Source: Adlercreutzia equolifaciens (GTDB taxonomy: Bacteria; Actinomycetota; Coriobacteriia; Coriobacteriales; Eggerthellaceae). Taken from it: a DNA stretch of 64,000 nucleotides. How positions within the stretch are numbered: the first letter of the stretch is position 1; every line of letters starts with the position of its first letter. The translations under genes and the position numbers were made by a program. Below the pieces are notes generated by a model. That model saw nothing but the letters and a program-made list of their open reading frames with translations. It was not told where the DNA came from and did not search any database. Shown here in pieces: positions 16,796 to 25,326 of the stretch. The DNA lies in the NCBI RefSeq assembly GCF_029076695.1, contig NZ_JARFIK010000001.1, positions 1 to 64,000 of the forward strand. The letters are read 5' to 3'.

Positions 16796-18105
16796 GAACG
16801 GTAGTCTCCATTGATCGTTACGTACTCATGCGAGAAATCGCACGTCCACATGACCGTGCTGTAGTCACCGGCGTGCAAATGCACATCGATGGCGCACTCG
16901 GGCTGCTCGAAGCGCAGCAGAGCCTCGTCCTCGTCAAAGGGAACGGTGAGTCCCGCGCGGCACACGGGCAACCCCAGTATATCGATGTCCACGTCCTCTT
17001 GGGCAAACTGCGCCCCCGACCGTCCGAGGGCGGCAGCAACGCGGCCCCAATTGGCATCGTGGCCGTACACGGCCGTTTTCACGAGCGGCGAATTCGCCAC
17101 CGTGCGGGCTGCGGCATCGGCATCCTCCGCCGTGGCCGCCCCGCGCACCGTGACGGTAATGAGGCGCGTGGCCCCTTCCCCGTCGGCGGCCATGGCGCGG
17201 GCCAGCGTCATGCACACCACATCGAGGGCCTGCTGGAAGCCGGCGAAGGCCGGCGTCCCCGGCTCGAAGCGGGCGCCGACTGGCGCCGCCGCGCCCGAGG
17301 CCAGGGCAAAGCAGCTGTCGTTGGTGGAGGTATCGGAGTCCACCGTGACCTTGTTGAAGCTCTTGTTCACCGCTCGGGTAAGCGCCGCCGACAAATCGGG
17401 GGCGGCCACCGGCGCATCGGTGGTGATGACGGCAATCATCGTGGCCATATTCGGCATGATCATGCCCGCGCCCTTCGCCATGCCGCCCACGGTGAACATC
17501 GTGTCGGGGTAGCCGAAATCATCGCCGGGGAAGCTGACGGCCAGGTGCTTGGGACGCGTGTCGGTGGTCATGATGGCCCGGGCCGCTTGGGCGCCCCCCG
17601 CCTCGCGAGCGGCGTCGTCAGTTTGGGCTCGCAGGGCCGCCAGGGCCGCCGGCACTCCTTCGCCAAAAGGCTCAAGGCGAAGATGTTGGCCGATGACGCC
17701 CGTGGAAGCCACGAGCACCTCGTCAGCCGGGCAACCCACCGCGTCGCCCACCAGGGCCGCGGTATCGCGGGCCGCCTGCAGGCCCCGCTCACCCGTAGCC
17801 GCGTTGGCAATGCCGGAGTTCACCACCACCGCGCGGGCGCAGCCGTAGGAAGGCGCCCCCGGGCCGCCCTCGCTCAAATGCTCGCGCGACACCCGCACCG
17901 GGGCGGCGCAAAACACGTTCGTGGTAAAGGTGGCCGCTGCAGCGCAGGGCTCGTCGGCCACTACCAGGGCCATGTCAAGACGATCAGGGTCGGCGCGGAA
18001 GCCCGCATGGACGCCGACGGCCTTGAAGCCACGCGCGCTGGCCGGCCCGCCCTCTTCGTGGAACACCAGGGGCGTGTCGGTCAGATCGGGAATGGGAAGC
18101 GTCAT
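16792..18105 (-). CDS. argJ: Bifunctional ornithine acetyltransferase / N-acetylglutamate synthase
   Basis: Transfers acetyl from N-acetylornithine to glutamate, which makes the pathway cyclic. The 437-residue proenzyme contains the autocleavage region [20 protein letters not shown], in which the Thr nucleophile follows Ala. Other landmarks are [22 protein letters not shown] and the C-terminus [13 protein letters not shown], which matches the usual ArgJ terminus. The start has AGAGGAGA upstream. It follows argC after a 72-nt gap holding a terminator-like hairpin. Confidence 0.96.
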   Translation of the reverse strand: MTLPIPDLTDTPLVFHEEGGPASARGFKAVGVHAGFRADPDRLDMALVVADEPCAAAATFTTNVFCAAPVRVSREHLSEGGPGAPSYGCARAVVVNSGIANAATGERGLQAARDTAALVGDAVGCPADEVLVASTGVIGQHLRLEPFGEGVPAALAALRAQTDDAAREAGGAQAARAIMTTDTRPKHLAVSFPGDDFGYPDTMFTVGGMAKGAGMIMPNMATMIAVITTDAPVAAPDLSAALTRAVNKSFNKVTVDSDTSTNDSCFALASGAAAPVGARFEPGTPAFAGFQQALDVVCMTLARAMAADGEGATRLITVTVRGAATAEDADAAARTVANSPLVKTAVYGHDANWGRVAAALGRSGAQFAQEDVDIDILGLPVCRAGLTVPFDEDEALLRFEQPECAIDVHLHAGDYSTVMWTCDFSHEYVTINGDYRS

Positions 18106-18143
18106 GAGATTCTCCTCTTACGCACAAGGGACGGTAACGAAAA

Positions 18144-18171
18144 CGCCCGAATCGTCCAAGCGACCCGGGCG
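18144..18171 (-). terminator. Intercistronic terminator-like hairpin between argC and argJ
   Basis: CGCCCG (18144-18149) pairs with CGGGCG (18166-18171), with an inner TCG/CGA pairing. On the minus strand it is followed by TTTTCGTT. It might attenuate read-through from argC into argJ or act as an RNA-stability element. Confidence 0.4.
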
Positions 18172-18177
18172 CCGTAG

Positions 18178-19239
18178 CTAAACGGGATTGGCAATTTCCT
18201 CGAGGCCCGTGGTCTCGGGCAGCCCGAACACAATGTTGGCGCACTGCACCGCCTGACCAGCGGCGCCCTTGCCCAAATTGTCAATGGCGCCCGTGGCCAC
18301 AATAAGGCCGGCGGGATGAGCCGCCACGCCCACCTGAGCGCGGCAGGTGCCGGCCACCGAGGCCGTGCGCGGTTGCACGCCAGCGTCCATGACCGTGACA
18401 AGCGGGCTTTCGGCGTAGAACGTGCGGTACACGTCCACCAGTTCTTCGGTGGTGGGGGCCGTCACGCCCGGGGCGAGCGGCAGCGTAACCGTGGACAGCA
18501 GGCCGCGGTTGAGCGGGGCCAGATGCGGCGTGAACACCAGCCGTCCCTCCAAGCCCAGGATCTGTTCGATCTCGGGGGTATGGCGGTGAGTGCCCACGCC
18601 ATAGGCCTCCAGGTTCTCGTTGGCGAAGCAGAAGTGCGTGCGCTCGGTGGCCTTCTTGCCCGCACCCGTGACCCCGGAGATGGCATCAGCCACCACCGGC
18701 GCCACCGCGTCCACCAAGCCGGCGCGAATGGCCGGCGCGGCGGCCAGCGAGGTGGCCGTGGGATAGCAGCCGGCGCAACCCACCAGCACCGCCTTGCCCT
18801 CGGCACGGCGCGCCGCAGCAGCGGCCAGTTGATCGCCCGTCAGCTCGGGCAGACCGAAGGCGGCCTGGGCCAGAAGGTCGGTGGCGGTGTGGGGCGCGTA
18901 CCACTGCTCATAGACGGCGGGATCCTTCAGACGGAAGTCGGCGGACAGGTCCACCACGGTGACCCCGGCCTCGATAAGAGCCGGAGCCATGCCCATGGCC
19001 GCCTTGTGCGGCACGGCCAAAAACACTACGTCGCAAGCGGCGAAGTCCGCATCTTCGTGGGTGGAGAACGCCAGGTCGGTTACCCCGGCGAAGGCAGGGT
19101 AGGCCTTCGCGATAGGCGTGCCCGCCAGCGCATCGGACGTGGCCACGGCCAGGTCGAACGAGGGGTGGCGCGTCAAAAGGCGCACCAGCTCGATGCCGGC
19201 GAATCCGGCGGCTCCCACTACTCCAGCACGATAGGTCAT
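18178..19239 (-). CDS. argC: N-acetyl-gamma-glutamyl-phosphate reductase
   Basis: NADPH-dependent reduction of the acyl phosphate made by ArgB. The 353-residue protein starts MTYRAGVVGAAGFAGIELVRLL, with a dinucleotide-binding GxxGxxG-type loop. The active-site Cys lies in VGCAGCYPTATSLA, and HRHTPEIEQ is also typical. The ATG at 19239 has AAGGAG 6 nt upstream; a longer GTG-initiated frame has none. First gene of argCJBD. Confidence 0.96.
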   Translation of the reverse strand: MTYRAGVVGAAGFAGIELVRLLTRHPSFDLAVATSDALAGTPIAKAYPAFAGVTDLAFSTHEDADFAACDVVFLAVPHKAAMGMAPALIEAGVTVVDLSADFRLKDPAVYEQWYAPHTATDLLAQAAFGLPELTGDQLAAAAARRAEGKAVLVGCAGCYPTATSLAAAPAIRAGLVDAVAPVVADAISGVTGAGKKATERTHFCFANENLEAYGVGTHRHTPEIEQILGLEGRLVFTPHLAPLNRGLLSTVTLPLAPGVTAPTTEELVDVYRTFYAESPLVTVMDAGVQPRTASVAGTCRAQVGVAAHPAGLIVATGAIDNLGKGAAGQAVQCANIVFGLPETTGLEEIANPV

Positions 19240-19329
19240 AGGGACTCCTTCTCGAGCGACGCCGAAAACTCCGGCATCGAAAAGCTGTTTGAGCACGTGC
19301 ACAAAGATGACGTGCGCACGATGCGTTCC

Positions 19330-19376
19330 ATCATACCCCCTTTTCGCGGGTTTGTGACAACTTGGAGCAAGTTGTC
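19330..19376. promoter_or_regulatory. argC promoter region with overlapping palindrome
   Basis: A perfect inverted repeat GACAACTT (19356-19363) / AAGTTGTC (19369-19376) with a 5-bp centre lies between divergent argC and the FKBP gene. It overlaps a candidate minus-strand -35 TTGTCA (19355-19360) whose -10 TATGAT is at 19330-19335 (19-bp spacer, longer than ideal). It looks like an operator that could control argC. Confidence 0.45.
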
Positions 19377-19447
19377 GGGCGCCCCGTCATGCAAGCGGGG
19401 CTTCCGATACACTGGGGCAATGTATCTTTTTGAAAGGAGCTCGCAAC

Positions 19448-19876
19448 ATGAGCAACAAAGGTAAGAAAGTTAAGGTGCACTACACCGGCACGCTCGACGA
19501 CGGCACGAAGTTCGATTCGTCGGTCGATCGCGGCGAGCCCATCGAGTTCGTGTGCATGACCGGTCAGATGATCCCCGGCTTCGACGCCGCGGTGGAGGAC
19601 ATGACCGTGGGCGAGAAGAAAACCGTGCACATTCCCGCCGCCGAGGCCTACGGCGAGCGCGACGAGGCCGCCGTGCAGAAGGTGCCCGTCGACCAGATTC
19701 CCAACGCCGATCAGCTGCCCGTGGGCCAGACGGTGTACATGATGGGCCCGGGCGGTCAGCCCTTCCCCGTGTTCGTGGAGTCCATCGAGGACGGCATTGT
19801 CACCTTCGACATGAACCACGAGCTGGCCGGCAAGGACCTCAACTTCGAGATCGAGCTGGTCGAGGTCGAGGACTAA
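19448..19876 (+). CDS. FKBP-type (SlyD-like) peptidyl-prolyl isomerase
   Basis: Cytoplasmic foldase/chaperone of 142 residues. The FKBP core VKVHYTGTLDDGTKFDSS, the segment MIPGFDAAVEDMTVGEKK, an IF (insert-in-flap) segment and the return strand GIVTFDMNHELAGKDLNFEIELV match SlyD. The His/Cys-rich nickel-binding tail of E. coli SlyD is missing. The start ATG at 19448 has AAAGGAG 8 nt upstream; six upstream codons in frame lack support. It ends in its own strong terminator. Confidence 0.93.
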   Translation: MSNKGKKVKVHYTGTLDDGTKFDSSVDRGEPIEFVCMTGQMIPGFDAAVEDMTVGEKKTVHIPAAEAYGERDEAAVQKVPVDQIPNADQLPVGQTVYMMGPGGQPFPVFVESIEDGIVTFDMNHELAGKDLNFEIELVEVED

Positions 19877-19900
19877 CCCCTCCCCTTGCGCTAACGCACG

Positions 19901-19932
19901 AAGGGCTCCGTCAATGACGGAGCCCTTTTTAT
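19901..19932 (+). terminator. Terminator of the FKBP gene
   Basis: A 12-bp stem (19901-19912 with 19916-19927) with a 3-nt loop, followed by a T-run. It also lies past the stop codon of the convergent small gene. Confidence 0.9.
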
Positions 19933-19968
19933 GTCCATCCGCGAAGCAGAAGCGACAGCCGGCACGCT

Positions 19969-20244
19969 TTATGCAAGGGCCTCGGCGGAATAGGACTCAA
20001 CGGGAACCGACGCCGTCGCCGGAGCTTTCTTCGGGAACAGGCCTTTGAACAGACCGGGCAGGGCTGCCCAGGAACCGGGCTGCGGCACGGCCTCGGCCTC
20101 GGCCAGGGCGCACACCGCCGAAGAAGCATGCTGGGAGCTGATGCCCAGGGCGGCGAAGCGCTGCTCCAGCTTCGCGCAGTAGGCGGCATCGGCGGAATCG
20201 AGGGCGGACACGGCAGCTTGGGCTTTCTCGTTAAACAGCTTCAT
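19969..20244 (-). CDS. Small hypothetical protein (91 aa)
   Basis: The frame starts MKLFNEKAQAAVSALDSADAA and has AAAGGAG 6 nt upstream of the ATG, which supports a real gene. The product is Ala-rich and probably helical over residues 1-50, then has a Pro/Lys segment (LPGLFKGLFPKKAPA). Two Cys are present but no recognised motif. It is convergent with the FKBP gene and upstream-adjacent to the PucR-type regulator on the same strand. Function unknown. Confidence 0.55.
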   Translation of the reverse strand: MKLFNEKAQAAVSALDSADAAYCAKLEQRFAALGISSQHASSAVCALAEAEAVPQPGSWAALPGLFKGLFPKKAPATASVPVESYSAEALA

Positions 20245-20374
20245 AGGGGGCTCCTTTCAACTCAGGTGCGAGAGTAATTGCTTTCGACACCACGCAGTTT
20301 AGGGGCCAGCCACCGGGAAGCTTTTGGTCGTTTGAACGAAGCTAATTGTGCTCTTTTGTGCGATCAGCCAACAT

Positions 20375-21568
20375 CTAGAAACCGAACTTCCTGTCCTCGA
20401 GGCGGGCATCCACCGCATCGCCCGTGAGGAACACCAGGAACAAGAGAGCTGCCAGCTCGCGGTCGGTGGCCTCTTCCATGGCAAGCACTTCCTTGATCTT
20501 CTTCAGGCGGTAGCGCACGGTATTGGGGTGCTGGAACAGCGCCTCGGCGCAGGCGCGCACCTCGCCATAGCTGGCGGCGAAGGCCTCGGCGGTTTTCCCC
20601 AACTCGGCATCGTGCTCGGCGTCGTAGTCGAACAGCACCGAGCGCAGCAGGTCGGCCGAACGCGCGTAGAGACGATCGGTGCGAGCCGCGGCGCGGAACG
20701 CATCGAAGCGCAGGATAGTCCAGCGGGTAATGGGGACACCATCGGCAATGGCCGTCTGCAGCGCCGCCATGGCCTGACGCACGGCGATATCGCCTTCGCC
20801 CAAGGGCACCTCCTGGCTGATGCCGCACACGAGCGGACCGGCGGTGGCGATGCACTTGGCCAGGTCGGCATCGGAAATGGCGATGGCCTTGAGCGGCGGC
20901 CTCTTGAAAGAGACGAATCCCAAGAGCATGCCCCGATAGCGACAGACGAAGGTACGCTCCACATCGTCCCAACGCTCGCCGTAGCCCACAAGCACTTCCT
21001 CCACCACTTTCTGCAGCGCACGCAGGCTGGCATCGTCCTCGGTGACGGCCTGGATGGCCATGCACTGGATGGTGGCGCCCGTGACGCCCGCGATGGTGAA
21101 GAAGGTGGAGCGCACCGCCTGCTCATCGGAGGGAGCAAGAATACGGTCAATGAGGTGCACGCGCTCCCATTCGGCCGCGTCGTCGTCGAGCAGGTTCATG
21201 AGGTCAGCAATGACGCGCTCCATGAAGCGGCCCTCGTAGAAGAGCACGGGAACGCCCGCCTCGGCGCTGGCGGCGGCCACCCGCGGAGTAACCTCGCGCA
21301 GCACCACTGCCTTCACGGCGATGGCAGCCACCTTGCGCTCAATAAGAGCCAGAAGAGCCTCTTCGGCCAGGTCGGGGTGAAGCTCGGCAAAGCCCAGCGT
21401 GGTAAAGATCATCTCTCCTTCCGAGAAGAGGTCGTAGCGACCCGTGAAAGGCTCGTGATCGAGGGTGCCCACGCCCACCACTTCGCGCTCGCAAGCCCCT
21501 TCACACGGAGCTGCCAGCCATATGGAGTCGAATGCGCGCATGGTCATGACATCGCCCACGGTGATCAT
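20375..21568 (-). CDS. PucR-family transcriptional regulator
   Basis: 397-residue regulator with the layout of PucR/CdaR proteins. The N-terminal PucR-type sensor (MITVGDVMTM... LFSEGEMIFTTLGF) is followed by a GGDEF-like middle region and a C-terminal helix-turn-helix of the HTH_30 type (ALFQHPNTVRYRLKKIKEVL). Such proteins control catabolism of purines or other nitrogen compounds. No obvious target lies next to it: upstream on the same strand is the Tat flavoprotein gene, separated by a terminator. The start has AAGGGGG upstream. Confidence 0.85.
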   Translation of the reverse strand: MITVGDVMTMRAFDSIWLAAPCEGACEREVVGVGTLDHEPFTGRYDLFSEGEMIFTTLGFAELHPDLAEEALLALIERKVAAIAVKAVVLREVTPRVAAASAEAGVPVLFYEGRFMERVIADLMNLLDDDAAEWERVHLIDRILAPSDEQAVRSTFFTIAGVTGATIQCMAIQAVTEDDASLRALQKVVEEVLVGYGERWDDVERTFVCRYRGMLLGFVSFKRPPLKAIAISDADLAKCIATAGPLVCGISQEVPLGEGDIAVRQAMAALQTAIADGVPITRWTILRFDAFRAAARTDRLYARSADLLRSVLFDYDAEHDAELGKTAEAFAASYGEVRACAEALFQHPNTVRYRLKKIKEVLAMEEATDRELAALLFLVFLTGDAVDARLEDRKFGF

Positions 21569-21670
21569 GGTGCCCCCTTGCTCTCAAGCTTTGCCTACGG
21601 CCCTGTCGCTCGATCGCGCAGAACCTTGGAGCCATCATAGCACGAGATGGGATACCAAGCCCGAAAACGC

Positions 21671-21700
21671 CCAAGGGCCATGGCAAGCCATGGCCCTTGG
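21671..21700 (-). terminator. Terminator of the Tat flavoprotein gene
   Basis: A perfect 13-bp stem CCAAGGGCCATGG (21671-21683) / 21688-21700 with loop CAAG is followed on the minus strand by GCGTTTTC. Confidence 0.8.
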
Positions 21701-21754
21701 AGGGGGAGGGTATAAGCGGCGCCGCACGAGGAGGGAGAACTGCGGCGCGCCTAC

Positions 21755-23572
21755 TTAGAGAGAAGCAACGTAGCTGTCGTACTCGTCCTGGTTGGCGAAG
21801 GTCGGCAGATCTTTGGACGCGTCCCACTCGGAGGGGCCGAACCAATCATCGGCCACAGTGCCGCCCAGACGCTGCTCCACCAAGCTGCGGCCAGCCTTGC
21901 TGCCGCTCCAGATGGACACGCACTGGCAGTTACCCGTTTCATAGACGTCGGTAACGAAGCCCGAGATGGTCAGTCCGGCAGCGTAGAGACCGTTCACCGG
22001 CTGCGCATTCTGATCAATGACGCGGCAGTCGTGATCGACGCGCACACCGCCGTTGGTGTTTACAATAAGCGAGCTGAGTTTGAAGCCGTAGTAGGGAGCC
22101 TCACCCACGGCCACCAGGTACTCCGGATCCTTGGCGAAGGTGCTGTCGGCACCAGCCTTGGCGTCAGCGTCGTAGGTGGTTACCGTCTCAACGAAAGCAT
22201 CCGCGGGCACGCCCATCTTCTCGGCCAGCTCTTCGAGCGTGTCGGCCTTGAACACGGTTTCCAAGCCGGCGTACTCCTCCAGGTCGGCATCAAGATCGTA
22301 GGGACGCTCATCCTGGCCGTCGCCGTAGAAGCTCATAGTCATGCCAGGAAGCTTGTTGTCCTTGTAGTACTGCAGCAAATTGCTGCCCAGGATGGAGTAC
22401 ACCGCACCCTGGCCCTCAACCAGCTTACTGCGGTTGATGTTGTCCAGGTCGGGCTGCTCCTTGATGCGGTACATGTCCTCGTTGGCAAAGCGGATGCCCT
22501 CTTGGTTCACAAACAGGGCCGTCGGGGTCTGGCCCACAGCCAAATTGAGCCAGGACTGGAAGTGCATGCCGTCCACAGCAGCCTGCATGCTGGACAGCGC
22601 GATGGTCTTGCAGCGGCCGTGAGCCGTCTGCTCGGCCATGACAAAGCCGTCGCCGTAATGGCACTGCTCCACCGAAAAGCAATGGTCGAGTTCCTGGTTG
22701 CTGTAGTTCTGCAGCAGCTCCAAGTTGTTGGACATACCGCCGCAGGCCAGCACGACCGCCTTAGCGTTCAGGTTCACGTAGTCCTGCTGATCGTTCAGCA
22801 CCTGAATGCCGGTCACCTCATGATCGTCGCTTTCGTCCACCAGCAGCGCCGTGCCACGCGTGCTCACGCGCACTTCCACGTTGCGGTAGGCCGGATCGCT
22901 TTCCACCTCGCCAAGAAGACGCTGGATGGTTTTGGAACCATTGCCGCCTTCGTAGCCGGCCACGCCGTTCCAGCGCGTAATGGGCTCGCCCTTGGCCAGA
23001 CCGTCCAGGGCCTGCTTGAGACGCTCGGGGTTCTTGATGGTCAGCGGAATAGCATGCTTGGTGAAAAGCCACGAGCTGTTGCGGCCAATGTCGTAGGCAC
23101 GCTCGGCCAGCAGGCGGGCGTCTTTGACAAAATGGGTCGTGGCGGCCTCTTCGTCGCCGGCCTTGTAGGCCGTCACCCAATCGACGCCCTGGGCAGGCAT
23201 ATCGGGCTGCTCGGCGTAGTTGGTGCCACCGCCAGTGTTGCCCTGGGCCTCGATGAGCAGCACCTTGGCCTCGGGAGCCTGCTCTGCCACCATCATCGAG
23301 CACACAACGCCGGCAATGCCCGAGCCTACCACGACGACGTCGAAATCCTCTTCACTGGCAGCGTCGTGCACGATGCCGATCTCATCATCGTTGGTCGCCT
23401 TCGTATAGCGCGTACCGCCGGTGCTGGCCGCGGCGTCGATCGTAGCCGCCTCGGCAGTTTCCTGGCCCTGCACCTTCGGCGCGCATCCCAGCGCCGTCAG
23501 TCCGGCACAGGCGGCAGCCATACCGGCGCCCAACTTCAAAGCATCGCGACGAGAAAAAGTTGAATGAGTCAT
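21755..23572 (-). CDS. Tat-exported FAD-dependent reductase (fumarate reductase flavoprotein-like lipoprotein)
   Basis: 605-residue exported flavoprotein. The twin-arginine signal SRRDALKLG is followed by a lipobox-like TALGC. The FAD_binding_2 fold begins DFDVVVVGSGIAGVVCSM, with a Glu acidic end (LLIEAQGNTGGGTN). The C-terminal FAD motif GLYAAGLTISGFVTD is conserved. The family includes fumarate, urocanate and xenobiotic-reducing enzymes that use a separate cytochrome or quinol donor; the substrate cannot be told from sequence. There is no FMN-binding domain, unlike the gene at 33246. Divergent from the membrane LuxR regulator at 23872, which is probably its activator. Confidence 0.9.
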   Translation of the reverse strand: MTHSTFSRRDALKLGAGMAAACAGLTALGCAPKVQGQETAEAATIDAAASTGGTRYTKATNDDEIGIVHDAASEEDFDVVVVGSGIAGVVCSMMVAEQAPEAKVLLIEAQGNTGGGTNYAEQPDMPAQGVDWVTAYKAGDEEAATTHFVKDARLLAERAYDIGRNSSWLFTKHAIPLTIKNPERLKQALDGLAKGEPITRWNGVAGYEGGNGSKTIQRLLGEVESDPAYRNVEVRVSTRGTALLVDESDDHEVTGIQVLNDQQDYVNLNAKAVVLACGGMSNNLELLQNYSNQELDHCFSVEQCHYGDGFVMAEQTAHGRCKTIALSSMQAAVDGMHFQSWLNLAVGQTPTALFVNQEGIRFANEDMYRIKEQPDLDNINRSKLVEGQGAVYSILGSNLLQYYKDNKLPGMTMSFYGDGQDERPYDLDADLEEYAGLETVFKADTLEELAEKMGVPADAFVETVTTYDADAKAGADSTFAKDPEYLVAVGEAPYYGFKLSSLIVNTNGGVRVDHDCRVIDQNAQPVNGLYAAGLTISGFVTDVYETGNCQCVSIWSGSKAGRSLVEQRLGGTVADDWFGPSEWDASKDLPTFANQDEYDSYVASL

Positions 23573-23711
23573 GATCGTTCCCCTTTCATGGACGATACCC
23601 TCCTTGGCGGCTTGCCCGGCCGCTCCCTGACGACGCTCATCCTAGGCGCCCCGAGGCGACTCACGAGACTACTTTGCGGCGTATTTCGCGTTCAAAAGAG
23701 GCTAAACTCCC

Positions 23712-23729
23712 AGACTATTTTTCTAGTCT
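23712..23729. promoter_or_regulatory. LuxR-type dyad between the divergent genes
   Basis: AGACTA (23712-23717) and TAGTCT (23724-23729) form a perfect 6-bp inverted repeat with a 6-bp T-rich centre. It lies 140 nt upstream of both the flavoprotein and the LuxR start codons. Even-spaced 18-bp dyads suit LuxR/NarL DNA-binding domains. Confidence 0.45.
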
Positions 23730-23802
23730 CTTTAAAGAAATACCAGTTCAGGTCATAGGTTTGCGATAAGTCCCCATGGCATCCCCGCAGAAGGCCAGAA
23801 CT

Positions 23803-23811
23803 TGCTAGAAT
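23803..23811 (+). promoter_or_regulatory. Extended -10 promoter of the LuxR gene
   Basis: TGCTAGAAT lies 61 nt upstream of the LuxR start and is identical to the element before tyrS. No clear -35 is present. Confidence 0.45.
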
Positions 23812-23871
23812 GAAGGTACGCAGAAGGCTCACCTCGATTGCTCCCGCCATCGTCCATCCGAGGAAGGACCT

Positions 23872-25326
23872 ATGACCGATTCAGCATCCCCCTCCCCTGC
23901 CCCTGCAAAGGCGGTGCGCCCCTGGAGCCTCCTTGGCTTCGGGCTTTTTGCGGCCAACGGATCACTGGCGCCTACGCTGGAAGTAGCCCTCGGCGTAGCC
24001 GACCTGTCTTCCTCACTCCTGCGCTTGTTCATCATGGCAGCCCTGAGCACCGTGGTCTATCTGACGGCGGCCGCCCACGTGCACCGTACCCAGCGCAACC
24101 CTTGGAGTCTGCCCTTGCTGGCCGCCTGCTGCGGGCTGCTCATGCTCTTCCCGATTTTAGAAGCGACGTCCTTCGCCACCCAGCAGGTTTGGTGGGACGG
24201 AATCGCCCTTATCTGCTTCAGCTTGGGAAACGCCGGCCTCTTTCTCATGTGGAGCAGGCAGATTGCCGCCACAACTCCGCGAACAGCCGGCATCACTTAT
24301 GCGGCGTCCTTAGCTGGCGCCAGCTTGCTTTTTCTTGCCGTCCATGCCGGAGGAAGCATGGTCACCATCGCTGCCATGATCGCGCTTCCCCTTCTCAGCG
24401 GTGCGCTTCTCGCTCGGCGCATGACCGACCCGAGCATCCCGGCCAACGCTTTCGCCGCCAACGGCGAAAGCGTCGAGTGGAAAATTCCCTGGCGCCCGCT
24501 TGTCCTCATCGTGGTCTTTTCCTGCGCTTACGGCACGGTGTCTCACTTCGGTGGCAACACCATGGTGTCCAACGAGGTGGGCCGGTTTATCTCTTCCGTC
24601 GCTATTTTCATTTTCGTTGCGGCCTTTTACGCGCGTCTCGACGAAGGAAGCATCGCCAAGACGGCAACCTTGTGCCTGATGGGAGCGTTGCTCCTGTGCG
24701 GCATTCCGCACCTGGGCCATACCGAGGGAGCAAAGCTCCTGGGCAGCATTGGCTACTACGGCTTCACGCTCTACGTGTATTTCGCCTTGAGCACCATCTG
24801 CTTCCGCTACCATGCCCAGCCGGAATGGCTTTTTGGCACCGCCCAGGCAGCCTTCGTGGTGGCTTCGGCCCCCAGCGGACTGTTCGGAGATTGGCTGCGA
24901 GACCAGAGCACCACGGCACCCCTGACGGCAGAGCTTGTGCTGGCGGGGTTCGTGCTGGTTGTCGGAGCCCTGGGCCTGTTTCTGCTCGTCGACACCCCCT
25001 CGCGCAGCACATGGGGCATCAAGGCCCTGCGTCGCGTTACCGGGGACGAAGGCCAGCGCGAGCAGATACTCGGCAACCATTTGGCCGATCGCGCCTATTG
25101 CTGCGCCATGATTGCCAAGCGCTACGGCCTGACCCAGCGCGAAGAAGAAGTGCTCTCGCTGCTAGCTGAGGGAAAGTCCTTCACCGCCATCGAGGCCGAT
25201 CTCTATATTGCCCATGGCACCATGCGCGTCCATGTGCAGCATATCTACAAGAAACTCGATGTGCACTCGAAGGAAGAGGCCCAGCAATTCGTAGAGGACT
25301 GGCGCCGAAACGCCGGCCGCTCCTAG
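23872..25326 (+). CDS. LuxR-type regulator with multi-pass membrane domain
   Basis: 484-residue protein whose first ~400 residues are about 12 hydrophobic helices resembling a transporter fold. It ends in a LuxR/NarL helix-turn-helix (LTQREEEVLSLLAEGKSFTAIEADLYIAHGTMR..., about residues 415-475). Membrane LuxR proteins of this form are abundant in Eggerthella relatives, where they sit beside inducible flavin or molybdenum reductases and respond to the reductase substrate. The gene is divergent from the Tat flavoprotein gene at 21755, which fits that pattern. Its tail is convergent and nearly overlapping with the U32 gene. Confidence 0.92.
   Translation: MTDSASPSPAPAKAVRPWSLLGFGLFAANGSLAPTLEVALGVADLSSSLLRLFIMAALSTVVYLTAAAHVHRTQRNPWSLPLLAACCGLLMLFPILEATSFATQQVWWDGIALICFSLGNAGLFLMWSRQIAATTPRTAGITYAASLAGASLLFLAVHAGGSMVTIAAMIALPLLSGALLARRMTDPSIPANAFAANGESVEWKIPWRPLVLIVVFSCAYGTVSHFGGNTMVSNEVGRFISSVAIFIFVAAFYARLDEGSIAKTATLCLMGALLLCGIPHLGHTEGAKLLGSIGYYGFTLYVYFALSTICFRYHAQPEWLFGTAQAAFVVASAPSGLFGDWLRDQSTTAPLTAELVLAGFVLVVGALGLFLLVDTPSRSTWGIKALRRVTGDEGQREQILGNHLADRAYCCAMIAKRYGLTQREEEVLSLLAEGKSFTAIEADLYIAHGTMRVHVQHIYKKLDVHSKEEAQQFVEDWRRNAGRS

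Noticed and set aside
19240-19330. Search for an Arg-rich leader peptide ahead of argC
   Set aside because: No short frame with an Arg-codon run and ribosome site is present; the feature is specific to argG.
21755-25326. Mobile element or phage origin of the LuxR/flavoprotein pair
   Set aside because: No transposase, integrase, att-like repeats or composition change is visible around them.
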